Below, piece by piece: positions 8,837 through 18,600 of a DNA stretch of 64,000 nucleotides. Source of the DNA: CAWIJJ01 sp963836425. GTDB lineage: Bacteria; Acidobacteriota; Terriglobia; Bryobacterales; Bryobacteraceae. The notes beneath the pieces are model-generated. The model made no database searches. It had not been told where the DNA came from and worked only from the letters and a program-made list of their open reading frames with translations. Position 1 is the first letter of the stretch, and the number at the start of each line of letters is the position of its first letter. Where the stretch lies: the NCBI GenBank assembly GCA_963836425.1, contig CAWIJJ010000007.1, positions 124,001 through 188,000 on the forward strand, in the 5' to 3' direction. The position numbers and the translations under genes are program-made.

Positions 8837-8850
8837 TCCGTCCCTCCTCC

Positions 8851-11523
8851 TTAACCAAACAGCTCGCGGCTCCAGAACCGCCGCCCGCCCGCCGCCGTGT
8901 GGAAGGCCCAGGCCGCCAGCAGCCCCGCCGAGCCGTACAGAAGCAGGATGTTGCCGAAATACCAGGCCCCTGTGTGTAGCGTGATCGGTGGTCCCACGAA
9001 TCCGGCAAAACAAAACGCCGCCGTCAGCGCCAGCAGTCCGTACCGCAGCACCACCAGCGCCGCCAGCCCGTAGATCGCCACTCCGGCGGCCGCCCCCAGC
9101 AGCATGTTGCTGTTCCCCAGCGCCATCGGCAGTGTCAACAGCACGACGAACGCCGCGGCTCCTCGCCACGGACTCCGTAACAGCACCCGAAGCAGAAACA
9201 GCAGGAAGAAGAACAGTAACCCGTCGCGAACGTTTCGCGGCCCACGCGCCAGCCATGCTCCCAGCGTCGCCCGCAGCCCGAGCAGCAGGTCCTCATCGGT
9301 CCAGGTAGGCGCGGGGTCGAACGCGCCGCCGGCCAGCAGGTCCATCACCCGGCCGATCAGCGTCCAGGCGACCCCCAGCGCGGCTCCGATCAGCACGTCG
9401 CGACCCACCACCGGATCGCGCCACTGGCCCGCCAGCAGCCGGCTCCACGAGATCAGCGTCCGCGGCCAGTGTCGCCGCACGTACGATTCCAGCGCCAGGT
9501 ACACCGTCCACACGATCACGGCGTTGAACAGAGCCGTACACAGCGCCAGCAGAAACATGCCCAGCAGGCTATTCAGCACCAGGTGCGACATCGTGAGCCA
9601 CAGCGCCATGTGGATGGCAAACACGAACGCCGCCAGCCGGAACGCGCCGCGCCGGTCCGCCCGCCCCGCCGCCAGGTTGCGCCGCGCCAGCCAGGCGGAA
9701 GCGATCACGATGGCGCACAGCAGGCCGCCGTAAATCCCGATGCGCAGTCCCTCCTTCCAATCCCCAACGTCCGTCTGCAGCATCCGCTCGGGATGGTCCC
9801 ATTCGCCCAGCATGGAGAAGGTAACCGGCCTCCCGCGGAACGCCGCTGCCTCCACCCTCAGTAAGCGCCCGGTGCCCGGCCACACGCCCGTCCACGCCGC
9901 GCGCGTGTCCGACGCCGCCAGCCATGTCCAGCGCGGCTCGACGGGCTTCAACGAAGCCGGGTCCAGGCCGGCGGCGCGGAATAGCGGCGACCAGTCGGGT
10001 GCGGCAGCGGCCGGCGCGTCCGCCTCGACGCGCTGTGGCGGAATCGCCTCGAAAAACACCAGCCGGCCGCGCCCATCCAGGCGCACCGTCGTCATGCCCG
10101 AATAGATCGGCGGCGGATCCATATCCGTCACGACCCCGGGAATCAGCAGATCGCTGTGGAACTCGAGTCCCGTGAGCGCCCCCGGGCTCTGCCGGTACCA
10201 GAAGCGCAGCAGCGACGCCGTACCGCCGGCGAGTTCCTGGTTCCACCTCGGGCGCGGTTTCTCGGAGGCGTCGATATAGCCCGCCTGCGATTTGTCCCAC
10301 ACGTAGGCATAAGCATGATCGGCGGCGCGCTCCGGATAGCCCGCCGCCGCGATGATCTCCCGCGCCTTCTGCGCCATCACTTCGGGTGGAAACTCCGGCT
10401 GAATGCGCTCCAGCGCGCTCGTGCGGAGCGCCATCCCGGCTGCGACCGCGATGCCCGCCAGCAGCGCCGCGAACAGCGCCGCCGCGGCGCGCGGTTTCAT
10501 ACCCGCGCCTTCGCCCGCGGCGGCTACCATTTGCGGCGACGGCGTGTCCCCGGCGGCCAGCGCTGCCGCCAGCGGATCTCCGCCGGGCAGGGCCGCTGCT
10601 ACTGCCAGCGCCGACTGCGGCCGCCGTCCCGGATCCGGCTCCAGGCACCGCAGGATTACCGTTTCCACCGCCGGATCCAGGTCGTGAACGAAGGACGACG
10701 GATTCACTGGGGTGGACTCGCTGCGTTGTTGCAGCAGTTCCTGAAAGCTGCTGCTCTCGTGCGGGCGCTTGCCGGTGAACAGCTCGTAGAACAGCAGCCC
10801 AAGCGCGTAAATATCGCTCCGCGCCGTCACTTCCTTCCCGGCCAGTTGCTCCGGCGCCATGTAGAGCGGCGTTCCGCTCCGTATGTCTGCGCCGCCGATA
10901 TGTTCCGTGAACCCGGCCAGGCCGAAATCGGTGAGCAGCACGTGCCCGCTGCCGTCCAGCATCACGTTCCCCGGTTTGAGGTCGCGATGCAACACGCCCT
11001 TGTCATGCGCCGCCGCCAGACCCGCACAAAGCTTGCGCGCGATCTCCAATCCCTTATCGGCCGGCAGCCGTCCGATTCGCCGGAGCAGGGAAGCCAGGTC
11101 CTCGCCGTCCACATATTCCATGGACAGAAAGAGACTGCCGTTGACCTCCCCCACGTCGTATACCCGGCACACGTTCGCGTGCGAGACCTGGCGCGCCACC
11201 CGAACTTCGTTGCGGAAGCGCCGCAGCGCTTCTTCGTCGCGGGCGAGCGCCGGAGGCAGGAATTTCAGCGCAACCTGCTGCCCCAGCGTCAGGTCGTCGG
11301 CGCGGTAAACCTCGCCCATTCCGCCCTTGCCGAGCGGCGCGATGATCCGGTACCGGTCGCCCAGCATCGCCCCCGGGATGAATTCGCCGCTTGCCGATGC
11401 AGCCCGGGCCGCCGCGGCCGCTGTTCGGGTCTTGAGCGCCGTCTCAAGCCGCGTCTCGCCGCACTGCGGGCAAATCGCCCCCTCGCTGTGCAGCGGGCCA
11501 CCGCAGGAGACGCAGGACGGCAT
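8851..11523 (-). CDS. Serine/threonine protein kinase with zinc ribbon and multi-pass membrane domain
   Basis: An 890-residue PknB-type kinase. The N-terminus has a zinc ribbon (C4, C7, C18, C21). The kinase domain has the glycine loop LGKGGMGEVY near 64, the ATP-anchoring Lys in VALKFL, HRDLKPGNVM in the catalytic loop, DFGLAGF, and SGTPLYMAPEQ in the P+1 region. It should be an active RD kinase. A first membrane helix lies at about 346-366. An extracytoplasmic region of about 240 residues follows, and the last 280 residues hold several hydrophobic helices resembling a CAAX-protease-like or unassigned integral membrane domain. It is the second gene of a minus-strand run after the hydroxylase gene and is coupled to the VOC gene. 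Confidence 0.92.
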   Translation of the reverse strand: MPSCVSCGGPLHSEGAICPQCGETRLETALKTRTAAAAARAASASGEFIPGAMLGDRYRIIAPLGKGGMGEVYRADDLTLGQQVALKFLPPALARDEEALRRFRNEVRVARQVSHANVCRVYDVGEVNGSLFLSMEYVDGEDLASLLRRIGRLPADKGLEIARKLCAGLAAAHDKGVLHRDLKPGNVMLDGSGHVLLTDFGLAGFTEHIGGADIRSGTPLYMAPEQLAGKEVTARSDIYALGLLFYELFTGKRPHESSSFQELLQQRSESTPVNPSSFVHDLDPAVETVILRCLEPDPGRRPQSALAVAAALPGGDPLAAALAAGDTPSPQMVAAAGEGAGMKPRAAAALFAALLAGIAVAAGMALRTSALERIQPEFPPEVMAQKAREIIAAAGYPERAADHAYAYVWDKSQAGYIDASEKPRPRWNQELAGGTASLLRFWYRQSPGALTGLEFHSDLLIPGVVTDMDPPPIYSGMTTVRLDGRGRLVFFEAIPPQRVEADAPAAAAPDWSPLFRAAGLDPASLKPVEPRWTWLAASDTRAAWTGVWPGTGRLLRVEAAAFRGRPVTFSMLGEWDHPERMLQTDVGDWKEGLRIGIYGGLLCAIVIASAWLARRNLAAGRADRRGAFRLAAFVFAIHMALWLTMSHLVLNSLLGMFLLALCTALFNAVIVWTVYLALESYVRRHWPRTLISWSRLLAGQWRDPVVGRDVLIGAALGVAWTLIGRVMDLLAGGAFDPAPTWTDEDLLLGLRATLGAWLARGPRNVRDGLLFFFLLFLLRVLLRSPWRGAAAFVVLLTLPMALGNSNMLLGAAAGVAIYGLAALVVLRYGLLALTAAFCFAGFVGPPITLHTGAWYFGNILLLYGSAGLLAAWAFHTAAGGRRFWSRELFG

Positions 11524-11530
11524 CGCGCTT

Positions 11531-12064
11531 TTACACCGCTTCCGGAGGTCGAACCGGAGTCCGGCCGGATTTCGCCGCGCTCGCCAGAATCACGTCCCAC
11601 AGCGGGGAGGTGACCCCATAGCACTTCGTGTCGTTCGCGAAATGATGGTAGTAGTGATTCCGCCGCAGGGCGCGCAGCAACACGCCGCCCGCCGCCTGGC
11701 TATGGATGCGAAGGTGTACCGCTTCGTAAGCGAGATATCCGGTCAGAACTCCGGCCAGCACCGCCGCCGCCACGCCGGCTCCCGCGGCTGCCCAGAGCAC
11801 GCCGAAAATCCCGCCCGCCACCGGCAGCGATAACCCAAGCGGCGCCAGAATGTATTTCGCCTCCGTAGGCCGTTCGTGATGTTCCCAGTGCGGCGCGAAT
11901 CCGTGAAAGGCGAAGCGGTGCATCAGGTATTCGAGCGCGGTCCAGAAAAACAGCCCGGCCGCGAACGCCCCTGCCATACCCATCCAGCCGGCGCGGCCCG
12001 TCCCCAACGCCCACGCCACCGCAGCCACCGCGAGAGGTCCAAAAATACCCAGCCGGACCAGCAT
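11531..12064 (-). CDS. Fatty acid hydroxylase / sterol desaturase superfamily membrane protein
   Basis: A 177-residue integral membrane di-iron protein. The histidine boxes are visible in order: HRFAFH at about 49-54, HWEHH at 59-63, HLRIH near 117-121 and HYYHH near 137-141. Helices before, between and after fit the compact hydroxylase fold. Members hydroxylate or desaturate fatty acyl chains, sterols or carotenoids at the membrane; the substrate here is unknown. No ribosome binding site precedes the ATG, but TATACT sits exactly six bases upstream, pointing to a leaderless transcript. It lies 7 bases upstream of the kinase gene. Confidence 0.85.
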   Translation of the reverse strand: MLVRLGIFGPLAVAAVAWALGTGRAGWMGMAGAFAAGLFFWTALEYLMHRFAFHGFAPHWEHHERPTEAKYILAPLGLSLPVAGGIFGVLWAAAGAGVAAAVLAGVLTGYLAYEAVHLRIHSQAAGGVLLRALRRNHYYHHFANDTKCYGVTSPLWDVILASAAKSGRTPVRPPEAV

Positions 12065-12070
12065 GGTTCC

Positions 12071-12076
12071 AGTATA
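12071..12076 (-). promoter_or_regulatory. -10 box placed for a leaderless transcript of the hydroxylase gene
   Basis: TATACT on the minus strand is followed by GGAACC and then the ATG. With initiation 6-7 bases after the hexamer, the mRNA would begin at the start codon. Confidence 0.45.
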
Positions 12077-12088
12077 GCCGCGTGCCGC

Positions 12089-13024
12089 TCAGCGCAGGTC
12101 GAACTCCACGCAGGCCCGCAGGTTGGCCACCCCGGCCGTGTAGCGCGTATCGCTCACGGCAAAGGCGACGGCGTCTTCCAACCAGTCGTGCCAGACCCCG
12201 TCGGGATCGTGCGAGGCCGCGGTCAACGTGTATTCGGCGGGGCAAAGCTCCGCGCGAAAGCCGAAGCGGATTTCGAGCGTATCGCCGGCCGCGCGCGGGC
12301 CCAGCTTCAAGCGCTCCAGTTCGGTGTTGGTGCCGTAAACGTTGAGTCCGACGCGCGTGCGGATCATGATCCCCACCACCGGATCTTCCACCGCCTCGTG
12401 AAACCGGACGGTGACGCGTACCTGTGCCAGTTCGCCGCTGCGCCAGACCAGCGTTGGACGCCCGTCCTCGCCGATCGTTTCGATGCGCAGGAGTTCGGCC
12501 CGCCCATCGCCGCGGCGCATCCGCGGGGCAAGCGGCGCGGTCACCGTTTCCCCCCAGGCGCGCAGCCGCTCCGCCACGTGCCGCCGGTAAGCCGTCAGCA
12601 TTTCGTCCGGGTCGCCGCGGCCCGCCAGGCGGCCCTCGCGCAGCCACCACACCTCGTCGGCCAGCCGCCGCACCAGGTCCTCTTCGTGCGATACCAGCAG
12701 CACCGTGGTCCCCGAGCGCCGCAGACGCTCGAGTCCGATCGCCGCCCGCTCGCGAACCAGCAGATCCTGCCGTGCCAGCGTGTGGTCGAGCAGGAGCACC
12801 GCCGCCGGCGCAAGATTAAGCGCATCGTCCGGCCCCAGCCACCGCACCGGTCCAGAGGCTTCCACCACACCCGCCGACGGCTGCTCCAGCCCGGCCGCGA
12901 CCCGCAGCAGCCGCCCCTTCCCGGCGCCGATCTCGCCGACGATTCCGATGAGCGCGCCGTCCGGCGCCTCGGCGTCGAAATCATCGAGCGGCGCACACCT
13001 GATCCGGCGGAATGCAAGAGCCAT
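12089..13024 (-). CDS. Reduced ABC-type ATPase fused to a Wzt-like C-terminal domain
   Basis: A 311-residue protein. Residues 24-135 look like an ABC nucleotide-binding core cut to its RecA-like part: P-loop GEIGAGKG at 30-37 (Gly replaces the usual Ser/Thr after Lys), a Walker-B-like AAVLLLDH at 74-81 (His replaces the catalytic Glu) and an H-loop LLVSHEEDLVRRLADEV at about 109-125. Only about 40 residues separate Walker A from Walker B, so the Q-loop, helical subdomain and LSGGQ signature are missing. Residues about 170-311 form a beta-rich domain like the Wzt C-terminus, which reads O-antigen ends. ATPase activity is doubtful. ATG 13024 has TATTCT seven bases upstream. It is divergent from the methyltransferase gene by 24 bases; no permease is nearby. 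Confidence 0.75.
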   Translation of the reverse strand: MALAFRRIRCAPLDDFDAEAPDGALIGIVGEIGAGKGRLLRVAAGLEQPSAGVVEASGPVRWLGPDDALNLAPAAVLLLDHTLARQDLLVRERAAIGLERLRRSGTTVLLVSHEEDLVRRLADEVWWLREGRLAGRGDPDEMLTAYRRHVAERLRAWGETVTAPLAPRMRRGDGRAELLRIETIGEDGRPTLVWRSGELAQVRVTVRFHEAVEDPVVGIMIRTRVGLNVYGTNTELERLKLGPRAAGDTLEIRFGFRAELCPAEYTLTAASHDPDGVWHDWLEDAVAFAVSDTRYTAGVANLRACVEFDLR

Positions 13025-13048
13025 AAACGCTAGAATAACAAGCAGAAG

Positions 13049-14320
13049 ATGGAAGACCCCCACGTGCTCGAGCGCATGCGCGCCGATTGGAACCAGCGCG
13101 CCGCCGAGGATGCCTATTACTACGTCGCGTTCGGCCGCCGCGAGCAGGAGACCGCCGAGTTCTTCTCGACTGCCGGCGCCGTGCTCCACAATTTCACCGG
13201 CGAGCTGAAGCGGCTCCGGGGCAGGGAAGCGGCGCTTGAAATCGGCTGCGGGCCCGGACGGCTGATGCGCCCCTTGAGCGGCCGGTTTGAGGAAATCCAC
13301 GGCGTGGACGTTTCCGACGAGATGGTTCGCCTTGCCCGGGAGCGTCTCGAGGATGTGCCCAACGCGCATGTCCACCTCGGCTCGGGCTCGGACCTGGCCA
13401 TGTTTCCGGACGCCAGGTTCGACCTGGTCTACTCCTACGCCGTGTTCCAGCACATCCCCAGCCGCGACGTCGTCTTCGAATATCTGCGCGAGGCGTGGCG
13501 CGTGCTGAAGCCCGGCGGCATTCTTCGCTGCCAGGTGAACGGCCTCCCGCCCGCTGCGCGCCAGTACGATACGTGGAGCGGAGTGCGCATCAGCGCGGAG
13601 GAAATTCGCGAATTCGCGCGCACCCAGACTTTCCAGTTGCTGGCTCTGGAGCAGGTTTGGACACAGTACATGTGGGTCACCTGCCGCAAGAAAGGGCCTG
13701 CCGTCCGCGAACCGGCGCTGCCCGTTTTGCGCAGCATCAGCAACGCCTTCACGGGCGATGCCGTTGCGCCCACTACCGGACCCGCGGCGGCGCTCGCGTT
13801 GTGGATCGAGAGCCTGCCCGGCGAATGCGATCTCAACACGCTGGCGGTGACCGCGGACGCGCGCCCGTGCCGCCTGATGTACATCGGTGAGCCGGACTCC
13901 TCGGGCGTTTCGCAGGTGAATGCCGCCCTCCCCGAAGGCATCCGCACCGGCCTGGTGCCGGTCGAAATCGACTGGCTCGGGACGCGCCTCTGCCCCGGGC
14001 GCTGGGTGCGCATCCTGCCCGCGGCGGCCAGCGTGCCTCGCATTCAGAGCGTCCACGACGGCATCAATCTGCTCAGTGGCAACCGCATCGTCAGCGGCAC
14101 GGTGAAAGTGGCAATGACCGACGTCGAGCGCGCCTCCGACTTCGAAGCTGCCGTGGACGAGACGCCCGTTTCCGACACCGACGCGTTCTGCACCGACCCG
14201 GTGGAGCATCGCTACGAGTTCAACTTTCAACTGCCGGCGAGCGCCGGCCCGGGATGGCACGAAGTGCGGATCGCGCTCGGCAAGCGGCGTTTCTCCCCCG
14301 TCCCCATCGAGGTGGTTTGA
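13049..14320 (+). CDS. Class I SAM-dependent methyltransferase with a Solibacter-type C-terminal beta domain
   Basis: A 423-residue two-domain protein. Residues about 60-170 are a Rossmann methyltransferase: motif I ALEIGCGPG at 62-70, the acidic ribose ligand in GVDVSDEMVRLA, then FDLVYSYAVFQHIP and VLKPGGILRCQV. The C-terminal part (about 225-423) is beta-rich. Its stretch RLMYIGEPDSSGVSQVNAAL followed by PEGIRTGLVPVEI resembles the TIGR03437 domain that usually ends secreted Solibacter proteins; finding it on a cytosolic-looking enzyme is odd. The substrate is unknown. The neighbouring Wzt-like protein suggests glycan modification (inference). The stop codon directly abuts the TTG start of the beta-helix gene. 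Confidence 0.82.
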   Translation: MEDPHVLERMRADWNQRAAEDAYYYVAFGRREQETAEFFSTAGAVLHNFTGELKRLRGREAALEIGCGPGRLMRPLSGRFEEIHGVDVSDEMVRLARERLEDVPNAHVHLGSGSDLAMFPDARFDLVYSYAVFQHIPSRDVVFEYLREAWRVLKPGGILRCQVNGLPPAARQYDTWSGVRISAEEIREFARTQTFQLLALEQVWTQYMWVTCRKKGPAVREPALPVLRSISNAFTGDAVAPTTGPAAALALWIESLPGECDLNTLAVTADARPCRLMYIGEPDSSGVSQVNAALPEGIRTGLVPVEIDWLGTRLCPGRWVRILPAAASVPRIQSVHDGINLLSGNRIVSGTVKVAMTDVERASDFEAAVDETPVSDTDAFCTDPVEHRYEFNFQLPASAGPGWHEVRIALGKRRFSPVPIEVV

Positions 14321-15643
14321 TTGCGCTTCGCCGTTCTGGCGGCATCCTTCACCTTGCTGGCCGCCGTGCTGCTCGCCCCGCGCAAACCATCGCGCCGCTT
14401 CGTTGAGTTGCCTGCCGGCATCGTGGAACTCCACTCCGAAATGCAGGTGGACGGCGCCGCCGACGTGCGCGGCGCGCCCACCGGCACCCTGCTGCGCGCC
14501 GCGCCCGATTTTTCCGGCCGGGCCTTGATTGTCGTGCACGGCGCCGGCGTAGAGTTGCATGATTTCGCCATCGACGGCAACCGCCAGGCCCTTGCAACCC
14601 GCCAGGGGCTGCCTCCCTATGACCGGCCGTTTTCGAAATTCACGCGCGCCAATGGCATCCTCGCCGAAGACGCCGCAGGTCTCCGGATCGCACGCGTGCG
14701 CATGCGCGAGATCGCCGGGTTTGCCGTGCTCGTGTCGCGTTCGCACGCCGTCAGCATCGACCAGGTGGAGGTCGAAAACAGCGGATCCCGCAATGACCAC
14801 GGCCGCAACAACACCACCGGCGGTATCCTTCTCGAGGAAGGCACACGCGACTTCCGCGTAATCCGCTGCCGCCTCCGCAACATTCGCGGCAACGGCATCT
14901 GGACCCATTCCCTCTACACCTCGCCGCGCAACCAGGACGGGCTGATCCGGGAAAACGACGTGGACCAGGTCGGGCGCGACGCCATCCAGGTAGGGCACGC
15001 CCTCGGCATTCGCGTCGAGCAGAACCGGGGCTCTCGCATCGGCTTCCCCGTCGAAGACGTGGATATCGAGGGGCGCGCGTTTCCCGTGGCGATCGACACG
15101 GCCGGCAACGTGGAGCGCACAAGCTACATTCGGAACCGCTTCGACGAAATCAACGGCAAATGCATCGACCTCGACGGGTTTCACGATGGCGAGGTCCGCG
15201 AAAACGTGTGCGTCAACCGTGAGCCGCCCGCCGCATACCCCTCCGGCAATTACGGCATCGTCATGAACAACACCAACCCGGACATGCAATCGCGCAACAT
15301 CCGCGTTCTCGGAAACATCATCGACGGCGCCCTGTTCGGCGGGATCTTCGTGATCGGAACCGGCCATCGCGTGGAGGAAAACCGTCTGCTCCACCTGAAC
15401 ACGGCGCATTGCAACGAGGACGCCGCGCGCTTCGGCTGCTACTATGCGCCCGGCGAGCCGGACATGCTGCGCAGCGGCATCTACCTGGGGCGTGGCGCCG
15501 AGCGGCCGGACCCGGCGCGCGGAAACCTCATCGCCGGCAACGAAATCACGGGCTTCAAAATGAATGCCCGGTGCGTGGCGCTGGCACCGGGCATCCCTGC
15601 TGGTTCAAATGTCATTCGTGGCAACCGCTGCCGCGACGACTGA
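14321..15643 (+). CDS. Secreted right-handed parallel beta-helix protein
   Basis: A 440-residue protein with an N-terminal hydrophobic export segment (VLAASFTLLAAVLLAP) and no lipobox. The rest is a run of about 20-25-residue coils with Asn/Gly/Ile/Val turns (for example VEVENSGS, IRENDVDQVGRDAIQ, IRVLGNIIDGALFGG), typical of pectate-lyase-like or PbH1 beta-helix proteins. Such folds bind or cleave polysaccharides; no catalytic set is certain. The start is TTG at 14321, immediately after the methyltransferase TGA, so the two genes are translationally coupled. The stop abuts the stop of the converging protease gene with no spacer. Confidence 0.8.
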   Translation: MRFAVLAASFTLLAAVLLAPRKPSRRFVELPAGIVELHSEMQVDGAADVRGAPTGTLLRAAPDFSGRALIVVHGAGVELHDFAIDGNRQALATRQGLPPYDRPFSKFTRANGILAEDAAGLRIARVRMREIAGFAVLVSRSHAVSIDQVEVENSGSRNDHGRNNTTGGILLEEGTRDFRVIRCRLRNIRGNGIWTHSLYTSPRNQDGLIRENDVDQVGRDAIQVGHALGIRVEQNRGSRIGFPVEDVDIEGRAFPVAIDTAGNVERTSYIRNRFDEINGKCIDLDGFHDGEVRENVCVNREPPAAYPSGNYGIVMNNTNPDMQSRNIRVLGNIIDGALFGGIFVIGTGHRVEENRLLHLNTAHCNEDAARFGCYYAPGEPDMLRSGIYLGRGAERPDPARGNLIAGNEITGFKMNARCVALAPGIPAGSNVIRGNRCRDD

Positions 15644-18600
15644 TTACTTCATCTGCCCGCGCAACACCTCGATCGCCTTCTCGATCTGCCGGTCGTTGCC
15701 GCTCAGAAAATCGGAAGGCGTGTTGTCCACGTAAACGTCCGGCGGCACGCCGTAGTTTTCCATGTTCTCCCCGGTCGAGGTGTAGACGCCCGAGCCCGGC
15801 GTACGGATCGCCGAGCCATCCATCAGCGTGAATGACCCGGTGCCGATCACCGCGCCCATGGTCGGTACGCCCACGATCTTGCCGAGTCCCAGGCGCCGGA
15901 AACCGTCGGGGAACATCTCGGCGTCGCTTGCCGAGCGCTCGTTCTGGAGCACCACCATCGGTCCGTAGAAGGTGTGCACGGGCCGCGGCACGTCCAGCGA
16001 ATCGCGGCCGCGCGTCAATTGGTACTGCTTGCGCTGGTTGAGGATTTGCAGCAGCTCCTGGTCGATGCCGCCGCCGCCGTTGAACCGCTGGTCGATGATC
16101 AGCGCCTTCTTGCCGCGATTCTCGATCAGGTCCTCCTGGAAGCGTTGCAGCGAAGGCGCGTCCATGGCTTTGATGTGCAGGTATCCGATTTCGCCGTTCG
16201 TCAGTTTCTCCACCATCTTCGTGCGGTTCTCCACCCACAGGTCGTAGGCGAGATTGCTCTGTGCCGTGGCGGAAAGGGGCTCTATATCGATGTTCCATGA
16301 GCCGTCCAGGTCGGGCTTGGAGTTGAGCACGAATTCGAACTTGCGTCCGGGCAGGATATTGAACAGCTCCCAGTAGTTGTCTTTCGTGGTCAGCGGCTTG
16401 CCGTTCACAGACAGCACGAAGTTGCCGCGAGCGATCTTCATGTACTCGTAATCCGCCGGTCCCTTGTGGTGGATTTCGCCCACCTTGTAAAAGCCCGAAG
16501 CGTCCGGTTCCAGTTCGAAGCCCGGATAGCGGGTCTGGATGCGCTCCGCCGGAGCCGTCTCACCCGGCAGGTTGCCGCCGCCGGAAACGCCCGTATGCGA
16601 GGCATTCAACTCGCCGATCATCTCCATGATGATGTTCTGGAGTTCTTCCTGGTCGGCCACATGGGCGAGGAGGTGCTCGTAGGTGTCCTTGGCCGCTGCC
16701 CAGTTGACGCCGTGCATCTGCGGATCGTAGAAGCGGTTCTTCATCACCCGCCAGGCCTCCTGGAACACCTGTTTCCGTTCCGCCGGACGGTCCAGCATCA
16801 TGCGCACCGTGAAGCTCACACGCCGCGGGGCCGCACCCGTGGGCGTTGCCGCCGCCGCGGCCGCCGTTCCGCCCGTGCCGCCGCGCCCGCCGCGTCCGCC
16901 GCCCGCTGTTGCCGTTGCCGCGGCCGGAGCGCTGTCGCCCGCGCCGGCAGCCGGCACCGAGACGGCGTAGATGCCGCCGCCCTGGAGAATGTAAACACTG
17001 CGGCTGTCCCGCGACCACTGCGGTTCGTTGAATCCGCCGCCGAAGCCGCCGCGTCCGCCCCGGCCGCCGGTCGTGCCCGTGACGGTCGTGTTCAACCGGG
17101 TGAGGCGCGTGCCGTCTTCCGAAATTACGTAGAGACCGGGTCCGCCCGCCGCGCCCGCGTCAGCGCCGCCGCCGCCGCCACCTGCCGACATGAACACATA
17201 GCTGCGGCTGTCCGGCGCCGGCACCACGCTCGCCACCGTCCCCGTCATCGAAGTGAGCTTCTTGATGCGCCGGTCCATGCCGTCCCATTCGATGGTGACC
17301 TGCACCGGCGCCGCGGCCGCGCTGCCGCCCTGTCCGCCGCCGCGTCCGCCGCGTCCGCTGCCGCTCTCGTTCAATGCGGCTTGCGCCTGCTCTTCCGTAT
17401 TGATGGCGTTGTCCGCCGGAGCCTTGTCAATTCGCGTCAACGAGATGCTGTAAAGCTGCGTCGGCGTGCCGCGGAATCCCTGCGATGCCATCGCGGGCAG
17501 GCTGATGCCGCCGAGCAACAGCAACTTCTTCCCGTCCGGCGTCCACTTGGCGTTGCTTGAAACCTGAAAATCGTCGGATGCGATTAGCCGCTCCTGCCCG
17601 GTCGCCAGCTCTTTCACGTACACATGCGAGCGGAGCAGATTGTCCTGCTTGGTGTAGGAGAGATACTTCATGTCCGGCGAGAACTGCGGGCTGGTCACAT
17701 TGCCCGCCTCGCTCGACGCTACCTCGTCCGTCTTTCCGCTCTCGATATCCACACGCCGCAGCTTGTGGTCCGAGCCGCCCCACAGCAGCGACTTGGAATC
17801 CGGCGCCCACGTGATCGACGACTTGTCGCAATCCGCGTCGCTCAGTTTCTTCGGCGACTTGCCCAACTCGTCCGAAATCCACACCTCCTGCCGCCCCGTG
17901 CGGTCGGAAACGAACGCGATCCACTTGCCGTTAGGCGACCAGCGGACATCCTGTTCCCGCCACGGCGTCTCGGTGACGCGCTGCGGCTCGCCCCGATCCG
18001 TGGCCACCGTGAAGATCTCGCCGTGAACCACGATCGCCGCCCGCCGGTTGGAGGGCGACAGCGCGAAGGAATCGGCCGTGCTGTTGAAGGTCACCAGCTC
18101 GGTGTCGTTTTCCTTCGAGTCCGACTTCACGTCGATACGGATCTCGGTGCTCTTGCCGCTGGCCACGTCCAGTTTCCACAATCCGAAGTTGTCTTCGTAG
18201 ACGATCGTCTTCCGGTCCGCCGAAATGCTGGGGAAGTAGAGATTGCCGTCGGTGTGGCGCGTCACCTGTACCGGCGCGCCGCCTTTATCGGAAATCTTCC
18301 AGATGTTGTTGACGCTCTTCATCACGTCCGGTCCGCCGAACTTGATGTTCTTCTCATTCGGCAGCCGGTCGGAAACAAAGTAGATGTCGCCGTTGGCGGC
18401 GTACATCGGCCAGAGATAATTTCCCTTGAAATCGGCATCCCCCAGCTTGGTGAAGCTCTTCGATGCCACGTCCATCACCCAAACATCCCCCGCGTACGAT
18501 CCCCGGTAGTGCTTCCGGGTCCACACCGCCGGATGGCGCACGAACGCCATCTTCTTCCCGTCGGTGGAGTAGCTCGCTGTCGTGCCCCAGTCCGTGGCCA

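Noticed and set aside
12089..15409. Very long minus-strand open frame of 1106 codons
   Set aside because: Only the last 311 codons look like a protein. The rest is antisense to the methyltransferase and beta-helix genes, which have far better family support.
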